Part shown: positions 42,785 through 52,354 of the stretch, in pieces
How the letters are laid out: the number at the start of each line of letters is the position of its first letter
Position numbering within the stretch: the stretch's first letter is position 1
Source of the DNA: Agapetus fuscipes
Lineage: Eukaryota > Arthropoda > Insecta > Trichoptera > Glossosomatidae
Length of the DNA: 64,000 nt
Direction: 5' to 3'
Assembly: GCA_951799405.1 (NCBI GenBank)
Contig: OX637335.1
Coordinates: 21,394,342-21,458,341, forward strand
The notes under the pieces: generated by a model
Seen by the model: only the letters and a program-made list of their open reading frames with translations
Told to the model about the DNA's origin: nothing
Database searches by the model: none
Made by a program: the position numbers and the translations under genes

Positions 42785-43330
42785 ATTTGACCGGTAGGTG
42801 TTGCGAGTGTTTGCGTGCGTTAATAATAAAGTCTGTGGAGTCTCTAGAAGAGAGTAGAAGTTTGGGTAGGTGAGAAAACTAAGAAAAAGCTCTCGGCTAG
42901 GAATCGAACACACCACCTAAAAATTAAAAAAAAGACTCTTGAGCGTTAATCACAAAAAAATTATCGGTTTCATCTTGAGCTTACAAAAAATGTTGCATTA
43001 ACTGCATGCTGTTTTTTCAATCGTTTTTAATCTTTGTTCTTACGCATATTAACTTTCATTTTCTTTCTTTCGCTTTTCACACCGCCACGTTTCCGTTTTC
43101 CCCTACATCTTAATTGCGCCGTGTAATCCCATTGCCGGAATTAATTATGCATCGTAGATTGAGTGCGGTTTTCTTTGTAGTTTATCCTTTGAATGCGTTG
43201 CATACAACACAATACAACAAAACCTCAAAATTCGTAACGTCATTCGAAGACATTAAAGCATACGTTAACCGAAACAGTGTGGATACAGTCGAAAACTTTC
43301 AGTTTCATTCTATAAACGAGTACAATCTTT
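42785..43330. other. No supported gene
   Basis: 'ggctaggaatcgaacacacc' at 42896-42915 resembles an inverted B box of a tRNA-like repeat. The 72-residue frame at 43114-43332 has no recognisable domain. Confidence 0.3.
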
Positions 43331-43334
43331 AATT

Positions 43335-43568
43335 TAAACTGCAAAGATTTATTAACATTTAAATTTCATATTTAATGCATGCTAACAAGCAGACACGTAT
43401 AAATTCGTGCTTTCACATGCCATAGACTTCACATAAAAACGCAATCTCAAGTAAATAAATGCCCTGTAACTCTTGTTCACCTTCTCTGAAACAGGGGGGA
43501 CATTGGCAAAGTGAAACATTTTTTACAGTATGGGTGGTCAGCCTTATACCAACCCATAAGTCAAGGAA
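43335..43568 (-). mobile_element. SINE-A, nearly full-length copy
   Basis: The reverse complement from 'caacccataagtcaaggaat' (head) to 'actgcaaagatttattaaca' (tail). All blocks recognisable. Confidence 0.75.
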
Positions 43569-43699
43569 TATGCCTATACTGTAAAAAATAGTAGACTTTG
43601 CCAATGCCACATTTATTATTACTTTTGTACTAACTCATCTACAACATCTTTTGATGTATTACCAAAAGTACCTACCCACAATGATGATGAGTGGGTGAT

Positions 43700-43748
43700 T
43701 TCTTTATAGCGCCGTTTCGTGATGTAGTCACTCCAAGGGGGCGGCAAT
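43700..43748 (-). mobile_element. CR1/L2-like LINE 3' terminus
   Basis: 'tttatagcgccgtttcgtga' and 'agtcactccaagggggcg' are the complement of 'ccttgg...gtgact' and '...aaacggcgctataaa', matching the 3' end after 58760. Confidence 0.5.
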
Positions 43749-43749
43749 C

Positions 43750-44160
43750 TTTGATCAATGTTAACAACAATTATTTCTGACAATTAAGGCAGCAATTTTC
43801 TGAAAAACTATATCTGCAATAAGACATCAATTTTTGTTGAACAGCTTTTTCGTTCTTCAGCTTCCTGGATCTGTGATTTGCATACCAAAGCGTTCGCACA
43901 CCGAGGTTTTGTTCAAGAAAGGGATATCATAGAACCCGGCAGTTCTGTGTGCACGTTCCTTTATCTCAAGATTCAGTCTTCCCTCGTAATATGCTAAGGG
44001 CGGGGTTAATTAATTATTAGGGGTGCACTTCCCGTGGCAACCTTTGATCATGCTCTATACACTGTTGTATCAGCGACATGAAGCTTTGTTTCCGTAAATG
44101 TTTTGCAATTATCACCCTTACGGTTTGTGACTGAAGCATGCGAGCTGAAAATTGGATGTT
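43750..44160. other. No supported gene
   Basis: Unassigned. 'gttgcaaagataaacacaat' at 44170 is a SINE-A tail scrap (44163-44205, minus). Confidence 0.3.
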
Positions 44161-44259
44161 TATAATTTAAGTTGCAAAGATAAACACAATTCATAATTAA
44201 GTTTTCACTTTCACTTTCATGGTCGGTGTTCAATGATATAGCGCAGGATAAAGGTGCCC

Positions 44260-44320
44260 CGTCGCTTCGAGCCTTGAAAATGTTTCCCGCTCGAGGGAAT
44301 GAAACGTCGGCAGACAAAAT
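44260..44320 (+). ncRNA. Hammerhead-like core (class 2 variant)
   Basis: GCC, TTGAAAA, a strong stem II (TTCCC/GGGAA), then GAAAC, GTC and GGC. Stem I can form from GCC/GGC. It shares its layout and much sequence with 28930-28990 ('cgaaacgtcggca'). Confidence 0.45.
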
Positions 44321-44454
44321 TACTGCTAGTAAAACATGGTCTGATCCGAGAAAAACAGTATCACAATTCATAATTCTTATAGTTTGCTTAACGTTCCTAC
44401 TGCTTTGCCTTTGTTATTACCTAATTTTACCTGTTTGTCTTATCTCATTCTTCT

Positions 44455-44565
44455 CAGCTCTCTATGGTCTCTGTCTTGTCAATTTCGTAACACTGTCCTC
44501 TTGAAAATGACGTAAGCAAGTCCAAAATACTCGAGATTAAATTAATTCTCAACTTGTGAAAAAAA
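44455..44565 (+). repeat. Single arm of the 7.7-kb palindrome family
   Basis: 'ctctatggtctctgtcttgt', 'gtcctcttgaaaatgacgta', 'actcgag' and 'ctcaacttgtgaaaa' match the right arm at 8100-8205. The GAAA element is changed to CAAAA, so any ribozyme here is probably dead. Confidence 0.55.
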
Positions 44566-44624
44566 AAAATTGTTTTTTTTACATTTGTATACTTTTTCAT
44601 AAAATTCATGTTCAGCTTTTTTGT

Positions 44625-44868
44625 CTTTGTCAGTTCCTGTACTGGCTTTAAATACTATTAAACACACACGGTAGAACATCTTCTCAGGAAAACGAAGCCA
44701 ATGTAATTCTTTGAGCAGCGGAGTGATGTGAGAGAATTTGGACATCCCGAAGATCAGTCTAGCGGCCGCATTCAGAACAGACTGAAATCTATTCAGTTGA
44801 TTTTTTGGCTGACCAATATATAGTGCAGAACAATAATCGACTTGGGACATCACAAAATCACTCACCAA
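44625..44868 (-). pseudogene. CR1/L2-like LINE reverse transcriptase remnant
   Basis: The minus strand reads VDYCSALYIGQPKNQLNRFQ, SVLNAAARLIFGMSKFSHIT and PLLKELHWL. This is the DYCN..L.G.P...L..LQ..LNAAARL.....HIT.L...LHWL signature also present at 58.3 kb. It is 5'-truncated and breaks after about 80 codons. Confidence 0.8.
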
Positions 44869-44869
44869 T

Positions 44870-45460
44870 TTTTAAACCAAATCAACTTCAATCGCTAAAC
44901 AGTCTCTCAAAACAAAGGCAACACAACACTATGCAGCTAACAGCCCTGCTATAAAGGGTCAAGACATCAATTGCCACCTCACCAACACATCTGCAAAACT
45001 CCAACAAGTGTCACAGACTTCCAAATTATGTGAAACTTGAAGCATGCCGAGCAGGATTCCTTTAAAAAAATGTTTTGAAAAAAAGAAATTAGATAGTTAA
45101 ATATTAATATTAATGTCTCACCAAACTTTATAATTCTTAGAATGACTCCCTAAAGTCAGATGAGAATCTCATTTAGGCCTCCTCTTCACTTTAAGGGCAT
45201 ATGCTCCAGACAGGCACTTTCTTTGTCCTCTTAAACTTCAGTATCTTCTCTAAGTATAAACGATTACGTGAGCGTAAATATAAAATAAAATGTATCAAAA
45301 CTAAAACGTACACTAATGGTGCCGTTGTATCTTTAATATTGTTTTGATTCTAACGAGTTCAATTCAATTGAAATTGCGGTTATTTATTTTGCATCATTTA
45401 TTTCAGATACGTGTCACATTCCGTTCGTACACAGAGTTGATTTTGATCTCGACGGCTTAG
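44870..45460. other. No supported gene
   Basis: No exon or repeat recognised, except 'aaacgattacgtgagcgtaa' and 'actaaaacgtacactaatgg' (45257-45318) of the foldback family. Confidence 0.3.
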
Positions 45461-45466
45461 ATACTA

Positions 45467-45721
45467 CGCTGCCTTAGTTCTTGTTTATCGTATACGCCAT
45501 TGAGAAAATTTTACATGAGCAATGTTTGCATGTGTACTGGACCAATGTGTCTTATAAAAACAAGAAATTTACTTTAAAAAAATTTAAAAGAACTCTCACA
45601 TTATCGAGTTTTACGGGTTTTCTTAGCTCAGATTGTGTAGAATTTGATTCATAAGACAACTGCATGACAAAGTCATATTTGACAAGATTGGCTTATACAA
45701 TAAACAAGAAATGGGGGAGCG
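45467..45721. mobile_element. MITE family M, copy 2, ACTA target duplication
   Basis: 255 bp from CGCTGCCTTAGTTCTTG to CAAGAAATGGGGGAGCG, flanked by ACTA at 45463-45466 and 45722-45725. It shares its interior ('gagcaatgtttgcatgtgta', 'acattatcgagttttacggg') with 37813-38068. The 4-bp duplication and long TIRs point to a cut-and-paste parent transposon not present here. Confidence 0.8.
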
Positions 45722-45969
45722 ACTAGTCTGGCTACAGAGCATCTCGGTCGCCATTTATAGGTGAGAATAAGGGTTATTCTCGAAACATTGAGAACTCACA
45801 CATGTGAGATTTCGCTAGAACATTCTGCTTAGAATATTCGAGTTAACACTCATACAATCTTGAACAAAAACAAATACAATTATTTAAGTACCTACATCTA
45901 GAGACAGACACAACTCACACAGACACACAATTACACATTTGCACCAACACATTCTTCGGTTTACTTGGT

Positions 45970-46112
45970 GCATCATCATACTTCACGCTGAAGAAGCCCA
46001 TCGTAGAAATGGGCTAAACGTCCGGAAGCTCCAGCTCCCACAGACCACGGCAACAGATCCCGGAAAACATCACTCCAGCATCATCAGCCGGCCGTGTAAG
46101 CCTAAAACTCTT
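45970..46112 (+). ncRNA. Hammerhead-like core and flank, class 1, damaged
   Basis: CTGAAGA (45988-45994), stem II GCCC/GGGC, but TAAAC in place of GAAAC (46015-46019), so it is predicted inactive. The flank through 'cagcatcatcagccggccgt' matches 36320-36402. Confidence 0.55.
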
Positions 46113-46114
46113 AT

Positions 46115-47280
46115 TTACGAAATGTTTTAAGCTTCGGGTACAATATTCTGTACACTTGAGTAATTAAAAATTTTAAACATCCTCCCAGACGCTGTTTAGG
46201 GAAGTTTTTTTTTGCAAGAAGGACTCGAGAAGGTTTTCCGAACCGCGCACTTTTAGCTAGGGAAGCAGTTAATTTGAATATTAGTCTAGCTTGCCATTTT
46301 TATTGCAGATTCAGTGTTGCTTTCATTAAAAGACATTGTTGTGCAGAAATTAAGCGCAGGGCTACAACATTGCCTCGTAAATTTCTTGCACATTTTTTGT
46401 AACTTTATCTCGTTCGTCAATTACATTGTCGTTTGTAAGCTATTTTTAAAACTATTAAGGAAAAAATCGCAATTTTTAAATGATTTTTTTATGAACATAA
46501 ATAACATCCCTGCGGCACTACAACAAGTGTCATAGACCTCTAGATTCTCTAAAATCTAGAGGGTTGATCTGTGGTTGTTTTCTTGGATGTTTTTTGAAAA
46601 TGAGATAAAAGTATGAAAAGATCATTTCTATTTTTTTTTGTTTTTTTCGAGTTTTTTTATACAACTCGGTTGCCATTTAATAACATTGATTTTTCCCACA
46701 TAATATGACTAAAAAATTCTAACATTGGAATCTAAGGCGCTTTTGAAATTTCTCGAAAATTTCCTTGCATAAAAATGGATACAATTGTTAGGATTTTTTT
46801 TTAAAAAACACGGTTGTTTTAAAGGAAAGATTCATAAAAAAAGATAAACGTTTAAAGAAATTGATTTCAAAGAGTCTCAACCCTTAGAATCTGCACCCTT
46901 TCTTTTTTTTATAGATTTAAATAAAGATAAAACAAACTGGAAGCCAAGTTCCATTCTCTTTAACCGGTCTCTCCAAGAAAAAGTAAAAATAATGCTTTTA
47001 TTTTCTCGTAATTACGTCTGTCTTTTCCTTTCTTTCTTTCTTTACAACCACGACTGGCTTTTAACCCAAACTTTCCCTCATTAAATTAAAAGAGTTTTCT
47101 GGTAAATTTATAGTTTGGTTAATTTAAATTTGAACGCTCCTTTTCACGTCACAATCTCAACTGAAAAAAATCTCGACAAAGAAAATGTTTTCTTTTTTTG
47201 TTTACTTATAAATTTAAAACAAATATTCACACACTTGAGTACTTTGCTTAGACATATTGAAACTAAGTCAATTTTATTCT
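46115..47280. other. AT-rich stretch without recognised feature
   Basis: T-rich tracts. The frames at 46314-46535 and 47115-47297 are compositional artefacts. A short inverted word 'tctagattctctaaaatctaga' spans about 46539-46560. Confidence 0.3.
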
Positions 47281-47287
47281 ATATCAG

Positions 47288-47520
47288 CTATCTATAATCT
47301 CAGTTGCAAGGATATATTAACATTTAAAAAGCTCTCAGATGCATGCCTACAAACAAACACGTGTAAGTTCGCGCTAACAAATGCTGCATGTGTACTTACA
47401 AATTAAAATCCAAACCTCAAATGAACATGTACCATGCAACTTTTGTCGATCTTCCCTGAAACAGGGGTGACATTGGCAAAGCGAACAATTTTTTACAGTA
47501 TGGGTGGTAAGCCTCGAATT
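47288..47520 (-). mobile_element. SINE-A, nearly full-length copy
   Basis: 'ataatctcagttgcaaggat', 'aaagctctcagatgcatgcc', 'gttcgcgctaacaaatgctg' and 'gtatgggtggtaagcctcg'. Same subfamily as 10963 and 27366 (CTCTCAGATG). Confidence 0.75.
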
Positions 47521-47572
47521 ATCCTTAATCTATTTTTAAGTGTTGATCTGTTAACACAGTGAAAGTCCATTT

Positions 47573-47740
47573 TTATAAATATTTAAAAATATAAATTGTA
47601 AAACATTGTTTTAATTCACTTTATTTTATTTGTTTATGCTCGAATATTTTCGCCTAATGAATGAAAATATTCGAGGATAAACAAATAAAATAAAGTGAAT
47701 TAAAACAATGTTGTACCATTTATATTTTTAAATATTTATA
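47573..47740. repeat. 168-bp palindrome
   Basis: The arms 47573-47651 and 47663-47740 are almost perfect reverse complements ('ttttaattcactttatttta' against 'aaataaagtgaattaaaac'), with an 11-bp loop and one small indel. Left-flank words 'cacagtgaaagtccattttt' match 7703-7722, so it belongs to the same family as the 7.7-kb palindrome. Loop-proximal 'ctaatgaatgaaaatattcg' vaguely recalls the hammerhead-like core. Confidence 0.75.
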
Positions 47741-47764
47741 TCCTTAATCTTCTTATAAATAGGG

Positions 47765-48775
47765 GTCAGATCTCTCTGCAGCCAGAGAAGTCAAGCAAGC
47801 TTTGTGAAGGTGTAAAAATGACTCTGTATGTGAACCAAATCTAAAATAAATTGTTCAAAACAAATAACCGTATTGTTTCTTAAATTGAACGCAGTAAAAT
47901 CATAACATCTCTCAGTCTAAGGAAAGATTTCTTATACGTTTTACTGATCAATTAGCAGGAACATTTATGAGACTAATTCGCCAGTTTTATTCATACAAAA
48001 TTCCCTGCCTCTTAGCAGAGACATCATTTTTTACATACAAAAGCGGTCTCCCCACGTTAATTGCTTAATCCGAACGCTGTTTGGTTTTAACGGCGTAGCG
48101 CGCTTGCATCCGCCGTGTTATCTGCCCTTTAATAAAATGTTAATGTCTCTAATTAGCTCAGCGGGCGAGAGTGTCGACTGTTTATGGGAGAGACGCTTTC
48201 CTTATTGGCCAAGTCAATTTAAAAGTTACATAAACGTTTTTTAGAATAAGTTTTTTTTGGTTAAGAAATATTTAAGCATTTCAACATATTTTGATCGTGA
48301 AAGACATATTAATTTAAAGTAGGAACAAATCTCTACAATTCAATTTATTTTCGTCATCATATAATATGTCTATGTGAGTAGGGTTCTTGGCAAACTGTGT
48401 TAATATGAGCTGATCTGTTTTAGAAATATTGTGGTAACGTCATATTTTTCTTGTTTATGTCATTTATGCCGATTTTCCGCCAACTTCATTGTGAGTGTGA
48501 CCTTGACATATTTGAAACTCTTGAAATTAATAGAGTCTAAGCAAGTTGCAAAATACATGTGACATCATGCGGCCTAGTTCCTATGAAAAAAAAAAAAAAA
48601 AAACCTTTGTACTTAAACTTATAACTGAATTTGTATTTTTTCTTGGACTCCATAATTACTTACGCTTTATGCATATTTGGCGAAAAAGTACAATATCATG
48701 TTTTGAGAGTAAAAAAATATTATTTGCCGTACTTTTTGAAAATAAATAATTGAAGAAAAAAAAATACAAAAAGCT
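47765..48775. other. No gene; unique GC-richer block at 48040-48200
   Basis: The block at 48040-48200 ('gcgtagcgcgcttgcatccg', 'aattagctcagcgggcgaga') is GC-rich with TTAAT/AATTA words and not repeated. It may be a conserved noncoding element. The rest is AT-rich. Confidence 0.3.
48753..48774 (-). terminator. RNA polymerase III T-run terminator of tRNA-Ser
   Basis: Directly after the 3' end of tRNA-Ser, the minus strand has TTTTT and then a run of nine T, the usual polymerase III stop. Confidence 0.7.
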
Positions 48776-48776
48776 A

Positions 48777-48858
48777 CGCTGAGGACAAGATTCGAACTTG
48801 CGCGGGTATAACCCATTGGATTTCAAGTCCAACTCCTTAACCACTCGGACACCTCAGC
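48777..48858 (-). tRNA. tRNA-Ser(TGA)
   Basis: The minus strand folds into a complete class II cloverleaf. It has a 7-bp acceptor stem GCTGAGG/CCTCAGC with no mismatch, the A-box D arm 'gtccgagtggttaagga', an anticodon stem TTGGA/TCCAA with loop CTTGAAA (anticodon TGA at 48823-48825, reading UCA), a long variable arm GGGT/ACCC, and a T arm GCAAG-TTCGAAT-CTTGT. The discriminator base is G, as expected for serine. No intron. At 82 nt it is normal for tRNA-Ser, and a T-run terminator follows. The intact stems argue for a functional gene and not a SINE head. Confidence 0.96.
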
Positions 48859-49131
48859 TGTTGGAAGTGGTGAAGAAATAAGAGTATTACAATTATTTTA
48901 GAAAAATTTTGTATTGCAGGCACATGTGTGAAAATTACCGCTTGCTTACAATATTGATTCAAGTGTGGAAATACACAAAATACGTCGTTTTATTTTTTAT
49001 TATCCAAAAATAACACACGTTAAAGTACAAACATTTTGCATGTTTCGTTTTCCTAATTTCAATTGAATTTCTAACATTTAAAATAAATTCATTTAAAGAA
49101 CAAAAGTATTCTTGATTAAATTTTTTGTTTG

Positions 49132-49366
49132 ATCCTTGACTTATAGGTTGATATGAGGCGGACCACCCTTACTGTAAAAATGGTTCACTTTGCCAATGTC
49201 ACCCTTCTTACAGGAAAGGTCGGCAAAAGTTGCAGGACTTCATTTGAGGTTTGGGTTTTAATTTCTATGTCCATATGAAGAATTTGTAAGCACGAACTTA
49301 CGTGTGTCTGTTTGAGGGCATGTATTTATTATGAATTTTAAATGTTAATATATCTTTGCAGCTGAT
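49132..49366 (+). mobile_element. SINE-A copy
   Basis: 'tccttgacttataggttgat' to 'atatctttgcagct', with the middle block 'taagcacgaacttacgtgtg'. It ends exactly where an inverted SINE-A head begins. Confidence 0.75.
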
Positions 49367-49433
49367 ATCGGCAAAGTGAACCATATTTTACAGTATGGAT
49401 GGTCAGCCTTTTACTGACGTATAAGTCAAGGAA
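49367..49433 (-). mobile_element. SINE-A head, inverted against the previous copy
   Basis: 'gatatcggcaaagtgaacca', 'acagtatggatggtcagcct' and 'gacgtataagtcaaggaatt' are the reverse complement of the family head, joined tail-to-head to 49132-49366. Confidence 0.7.
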
Positions 49434-49514
49434 TTGTGCGTGTTAACTTTTACCAATTGTAAACAGTTCTGAATAGGTAATTTCTGGAGCAGTAAATGCC
49501 CATCTTGCGGAACT

Positions 49515-49552
49515 GGAGTATGACAAGCGTGATGATGATGATGATGATAATT
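49515..49552 (+). repeat. GAT microsatellite
   Basis: (TGA)n/(GAT)n run 'gatgatgatgatgatgataa'. Confidence 0.7.
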
Positions 49553-49779
49553 GTATGTAAATTTATGTATGCAGAACACAGGATGACGTCATTAAGCCGT
49601 CCAGCATAGCGTGAAGAGTGACGCTCCGAAGAAAGGGAACTTTGTTGACGTTGCTTTTGCTTTCAAAATTAGTGTCACGAAACCGCACGATTCTTGATGG
49701 AAACTTTTTCGTTTTGACTTTTCATGACATGTTATTACCCTTATTTTAACCTTCAATCTATATTCAATGTATATGTTTT

Positions 49780-50138
49780 TGTTACGAATATGTGATTGTG
49801 TGTTTTTACTTGTGTGAGTGTGTCTGTGTCTCTAGATATAGATGTTTTTTTTTTTTTTGTATTTGTTCGACCCTGTGATCATTCGCTCGAATCTTCTAAA
49901 TATACTATTCTGTCAAAGTCACTAATGTTCAGTTCCCGCTGTTTCGTGAACCGTCCATATATCATACTTCTATATAAAGGACTTAAGCTGTCGGTAGCGT
50001 AAGACTTGTATCGGAGCTGGGAGCAATACAGTACAAAAGTTAGCTCTGTTCGAACCAAATTTTAACGGTACGTCAAAATAAATTGTGTGAAATGAATTAA
50101 CCGAATTTGTTATGAAATGTAACCCGTAAATCGTAACA
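49780..50138 (+). mobile_element. Probable solo LTR without clear target duplication
   Basis: It starts TGTTACGAATATGTG and ends AATCGTAACA, forming TG...CA with inverted tips TGTTACGA/TCGTAACA. It contains a TATA box ('ctatataaagg', about 49970) and a downstream AATAAA-like region ('gtcaaaataaattgtg'). The flanks TTTT/ATAC do not match. It lies 53 bp from another LTR (50191). Confidence 0.5.
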
Positions 50139-50190
50139 ATACAGATGTAAAATTTGTCAAATAAAGTAAACTAGGTATTTTTAATAATAA

Positions 50191-50653
50191 TGTAGTGTTT
50201 TGGGGTTCCGATAGTCTCTAAATTAAAACATACAGGTCTTCTCTCAGGATATTTATTTTACAATTTACTTTTTTTTAACACTTTTAGCACTCAAATTTAT
50301 TTTCACAGTTCAGCACCTCACACACGCTTCAATCAAAGGCGACTATCTATCTCCCCTCCTGTATCCAACTTTGCGCCTTATATACTTCAGAGACAAAAGT
50401 CTCTAGGGGCCAATTTGCCAGCACATTCTACCAGCTTCGAGAGTACAAAAGGATTATTCCACTTCTAGACTTCTTAGGCCTATAATTATTGCTACCTACG
50501 ATGTATACCTATATTAATCTACTTTTGACATAACACTGTAATAATTATTACTACCTACGATGTACACCTATATTAATTTACTTTTGACATAACACTGTAA
50601 TAATTATTACTACCTACGATGTTCACCTATATTAATCTACTATTTACATAACA
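50191..50653 (-). mobile_element. Solo LTR, family G, ATAA target duplication
   Basis: On the minus strand it starts TGTTATGTAAATA and ends CACTACA. ATAA flanks both sides (50187-50190, 50654-50657). TATA word 'gtatataaggcg', AATAAA signal in 'gtgaaaataaatttgag'. It has a 59-bp tandem repeat near its 5' end (three units, 50482-50653). The same family as 56306-56736, which has two units. The 4-bp duplication and AT-rich targets suit Ty3/gypsy-type elements. No internal coding region remains. Confidence 0.85.
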
Positions 50654-50654
50654 A

Positions 50655-50914
50655 TAATAATATAATGATGGTTAAGAGCCTTCTGCGAGCTCGGTCGTCG
50701 CTGTAGCAAGTGCCGATTCTGAAGTAAGGCCCAGTTGCTGTAAGTCAAGATGAATCTTTGGTGACCGGTCTTTGGTAAGGGTATATGAATTTTTCAACCC
50801 TGTGAAGAGCATATTAGAAAATATAAATGGTACTTTTTTTTTGGTCCGCCGGGATTTGAACCCACAACCTTCTTATTACGAGTCCGAAGTGTTACCACTA
50901 AAATACCGACCAGT
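50655..50914 (-). mobile_element. SINE-C copy adjoining the solo LTR
   Basis: 'gagccttctgcgagctcggt', 'gaatctttggtgaccggtct', 'gggatttgaacccacaacct' (B box complement) and 'gttaccactaaaataccgac' (A box complement). The AATAATAT tail touches the LTR end. Confidence 0.75.
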
Positions 50915-51340
50915 AATGTGTACATGAAAATTTGTGTACACAATAAAAATTTAAACAGAACTAAATCTGGATATTACTGAAAACAGTATGGACATCATAA
51001 AACAATGCATTGTATGGATACAAAAAAAAACTTCAATCTTCCATGAACCACTAGACGGGAAATAAAAAAAAGAAATCGGGGATTTGAATCTCCCACAATG
51101 GCAACAATTCAAAATCCCCCACATGGTGCGCGGCTGCACAAGCAGTGTGGCCATCAAAAACTCGTCTGTTTTCCCCACTTCAATCGGAAACTAAGAGAGC
51201 AGTAAAATCAAATGGGTCTGCGATGGAAAAACATGGACGTGGCTCGATGTGCGACACTAGAATATCGAGAATAAAAAAAAATGGTGTTGCATCTGCAATT
51301 TTCCTTTTTTTTCAATTGTTTTTTAACGGAAAATAATCTT
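50915..51340. other. No supported gene
   Basis: Frames on both strands (75 and 63 residues) without a domain. No repeat recognised. Confidence 0.3.
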
Positions 51341-51600
51341 CACGCTACTCGTGATCTAGCAACAATCCCACAAGGAGTGCCACCCGAGGTATGCTATTAA
51401 TTTCAGTAACATCGAACCATTTGCTTTTAGATTCATGGGCACGCCTCTGACCTAGAGGTTCTTGTTTTGTCGTGCTGTTGCTTTTCCTTCACGCCTTCCG
51501 CCACTTGAGAAAATATATAGCTTTGTATGAGCGTACCTGTGCTGTGGGTGCTTCTGACTCTTACACACAGGACGGATATGAGGAGGGGGAGCATATTTGT
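51341..51600 (+). mobile_element. R1-like LINE 3' UTR, copy 3
   Basis: 'cacaaggagtgccacccgag', 'cagtaacatcgaaccatttg', 'gggcacgcctctgacctaga' and 'gctttgtatgagcgtac' match 12987-13231 in order. There are small deletions after 'ccttcacg'. No coding part precedes it. Confidence 0.65.
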
Positions 51601-51675
51601 ACCTTAATGATAGCTTATATAACAAGTTGCAAATAGTATTATTGGATTAAGGGAAAAATGAATCGCATATGTACT

Positions 51676-51793
51676 TATAATAATAATAATAGGATGATTT
51701 ATTTGATGAGCGCTGTTAATTTGTGAATCACACCTCAAGAGATCTCTGCAAGCTTGATCGTTGCTATATAAAACGTCAATTTGCATGTAAGAC
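51676..51793 (-). mobile_element. SINE-C 3' part, abutting SINE-B
   Basis: 'ataataataataggatgatt', 'gaatcacacctcaagagatc' and 'gcaagcttgatcgttgctat' are the SINE-C 3' half in reverse complement. It stops at 'catgtaagaccca', where SINE-B begins. Confidence 0.65.
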
Positions 51794-52105
51794 CCACAAC
51801 TACGCTACACATATTGTAGTGCAACTTTTTGCCTGCGTTATCCCCGAAGGATTTCGCATGTGGCGAGTGGAATCTATTTATTTTACAGGTAACGGGGCCG
51901 ACCTAACGCCAACCACTTCAGTTCAAGGGTGGGGGGGAGGGGGATTCCCAGCTACTCATTTCTTATGAAGGCTCAGTAAACCTTGCCGGTATTTTTATTT
52001 TTGGTTTGAAAAACGTGAAGTCATTTCTAACACCCTCAGTGGGATCCGTCCCCGGGCTCTCGTCATGGAATGCAAGCACTCTACCAACTTAGCTATCGAC
52101 CGGAC
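51794..52105 (-). mobile_element. SINE-B, full-length copy
   Basis: Tail 'actacgctacacatattgta', body 'ttatccccgaaggatttcgc', 'cttcagttcaagggtggggg', and head 'ctaccaacttagctatcgac' followed by CGGAC. The B box region has decayed to 'gggatccgtcccc'. Inserted into, or beside, a SINE-C copy. Confidence 0.75.
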
Positions 52106-52109
52106 TAAT

Positions 52110-52350
52110 GTGTTAGTTTATTAAAATCATATAATTATCCTTTCAAAATCCATTTCAGGTTAAGTTTCCATTTTTGTCTCTTAATAATTACAAACCTGTC
52201 AATGCTACATTGTAATTACAATTTGGCGGGAAATCAAAGGCGATTAGGTTAAGGCGTAATAAGGCCACAGGACAAACACGGTATCACGGCAAAATGGCCA
52301 TTGATATAATGCCCACCGACACTATGTTAATGGAAGGAGCAAAGGAAGAT
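52110..52350. other. Spacer, nothing firm
   Basis: 'gtaataaggccacaggacaa' at 52257 resembles the ends of the 59.8-kb TIR element. Otherwise unassigned. Confidence 0.3.
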
Positions 52351-52354
52351 GCGT

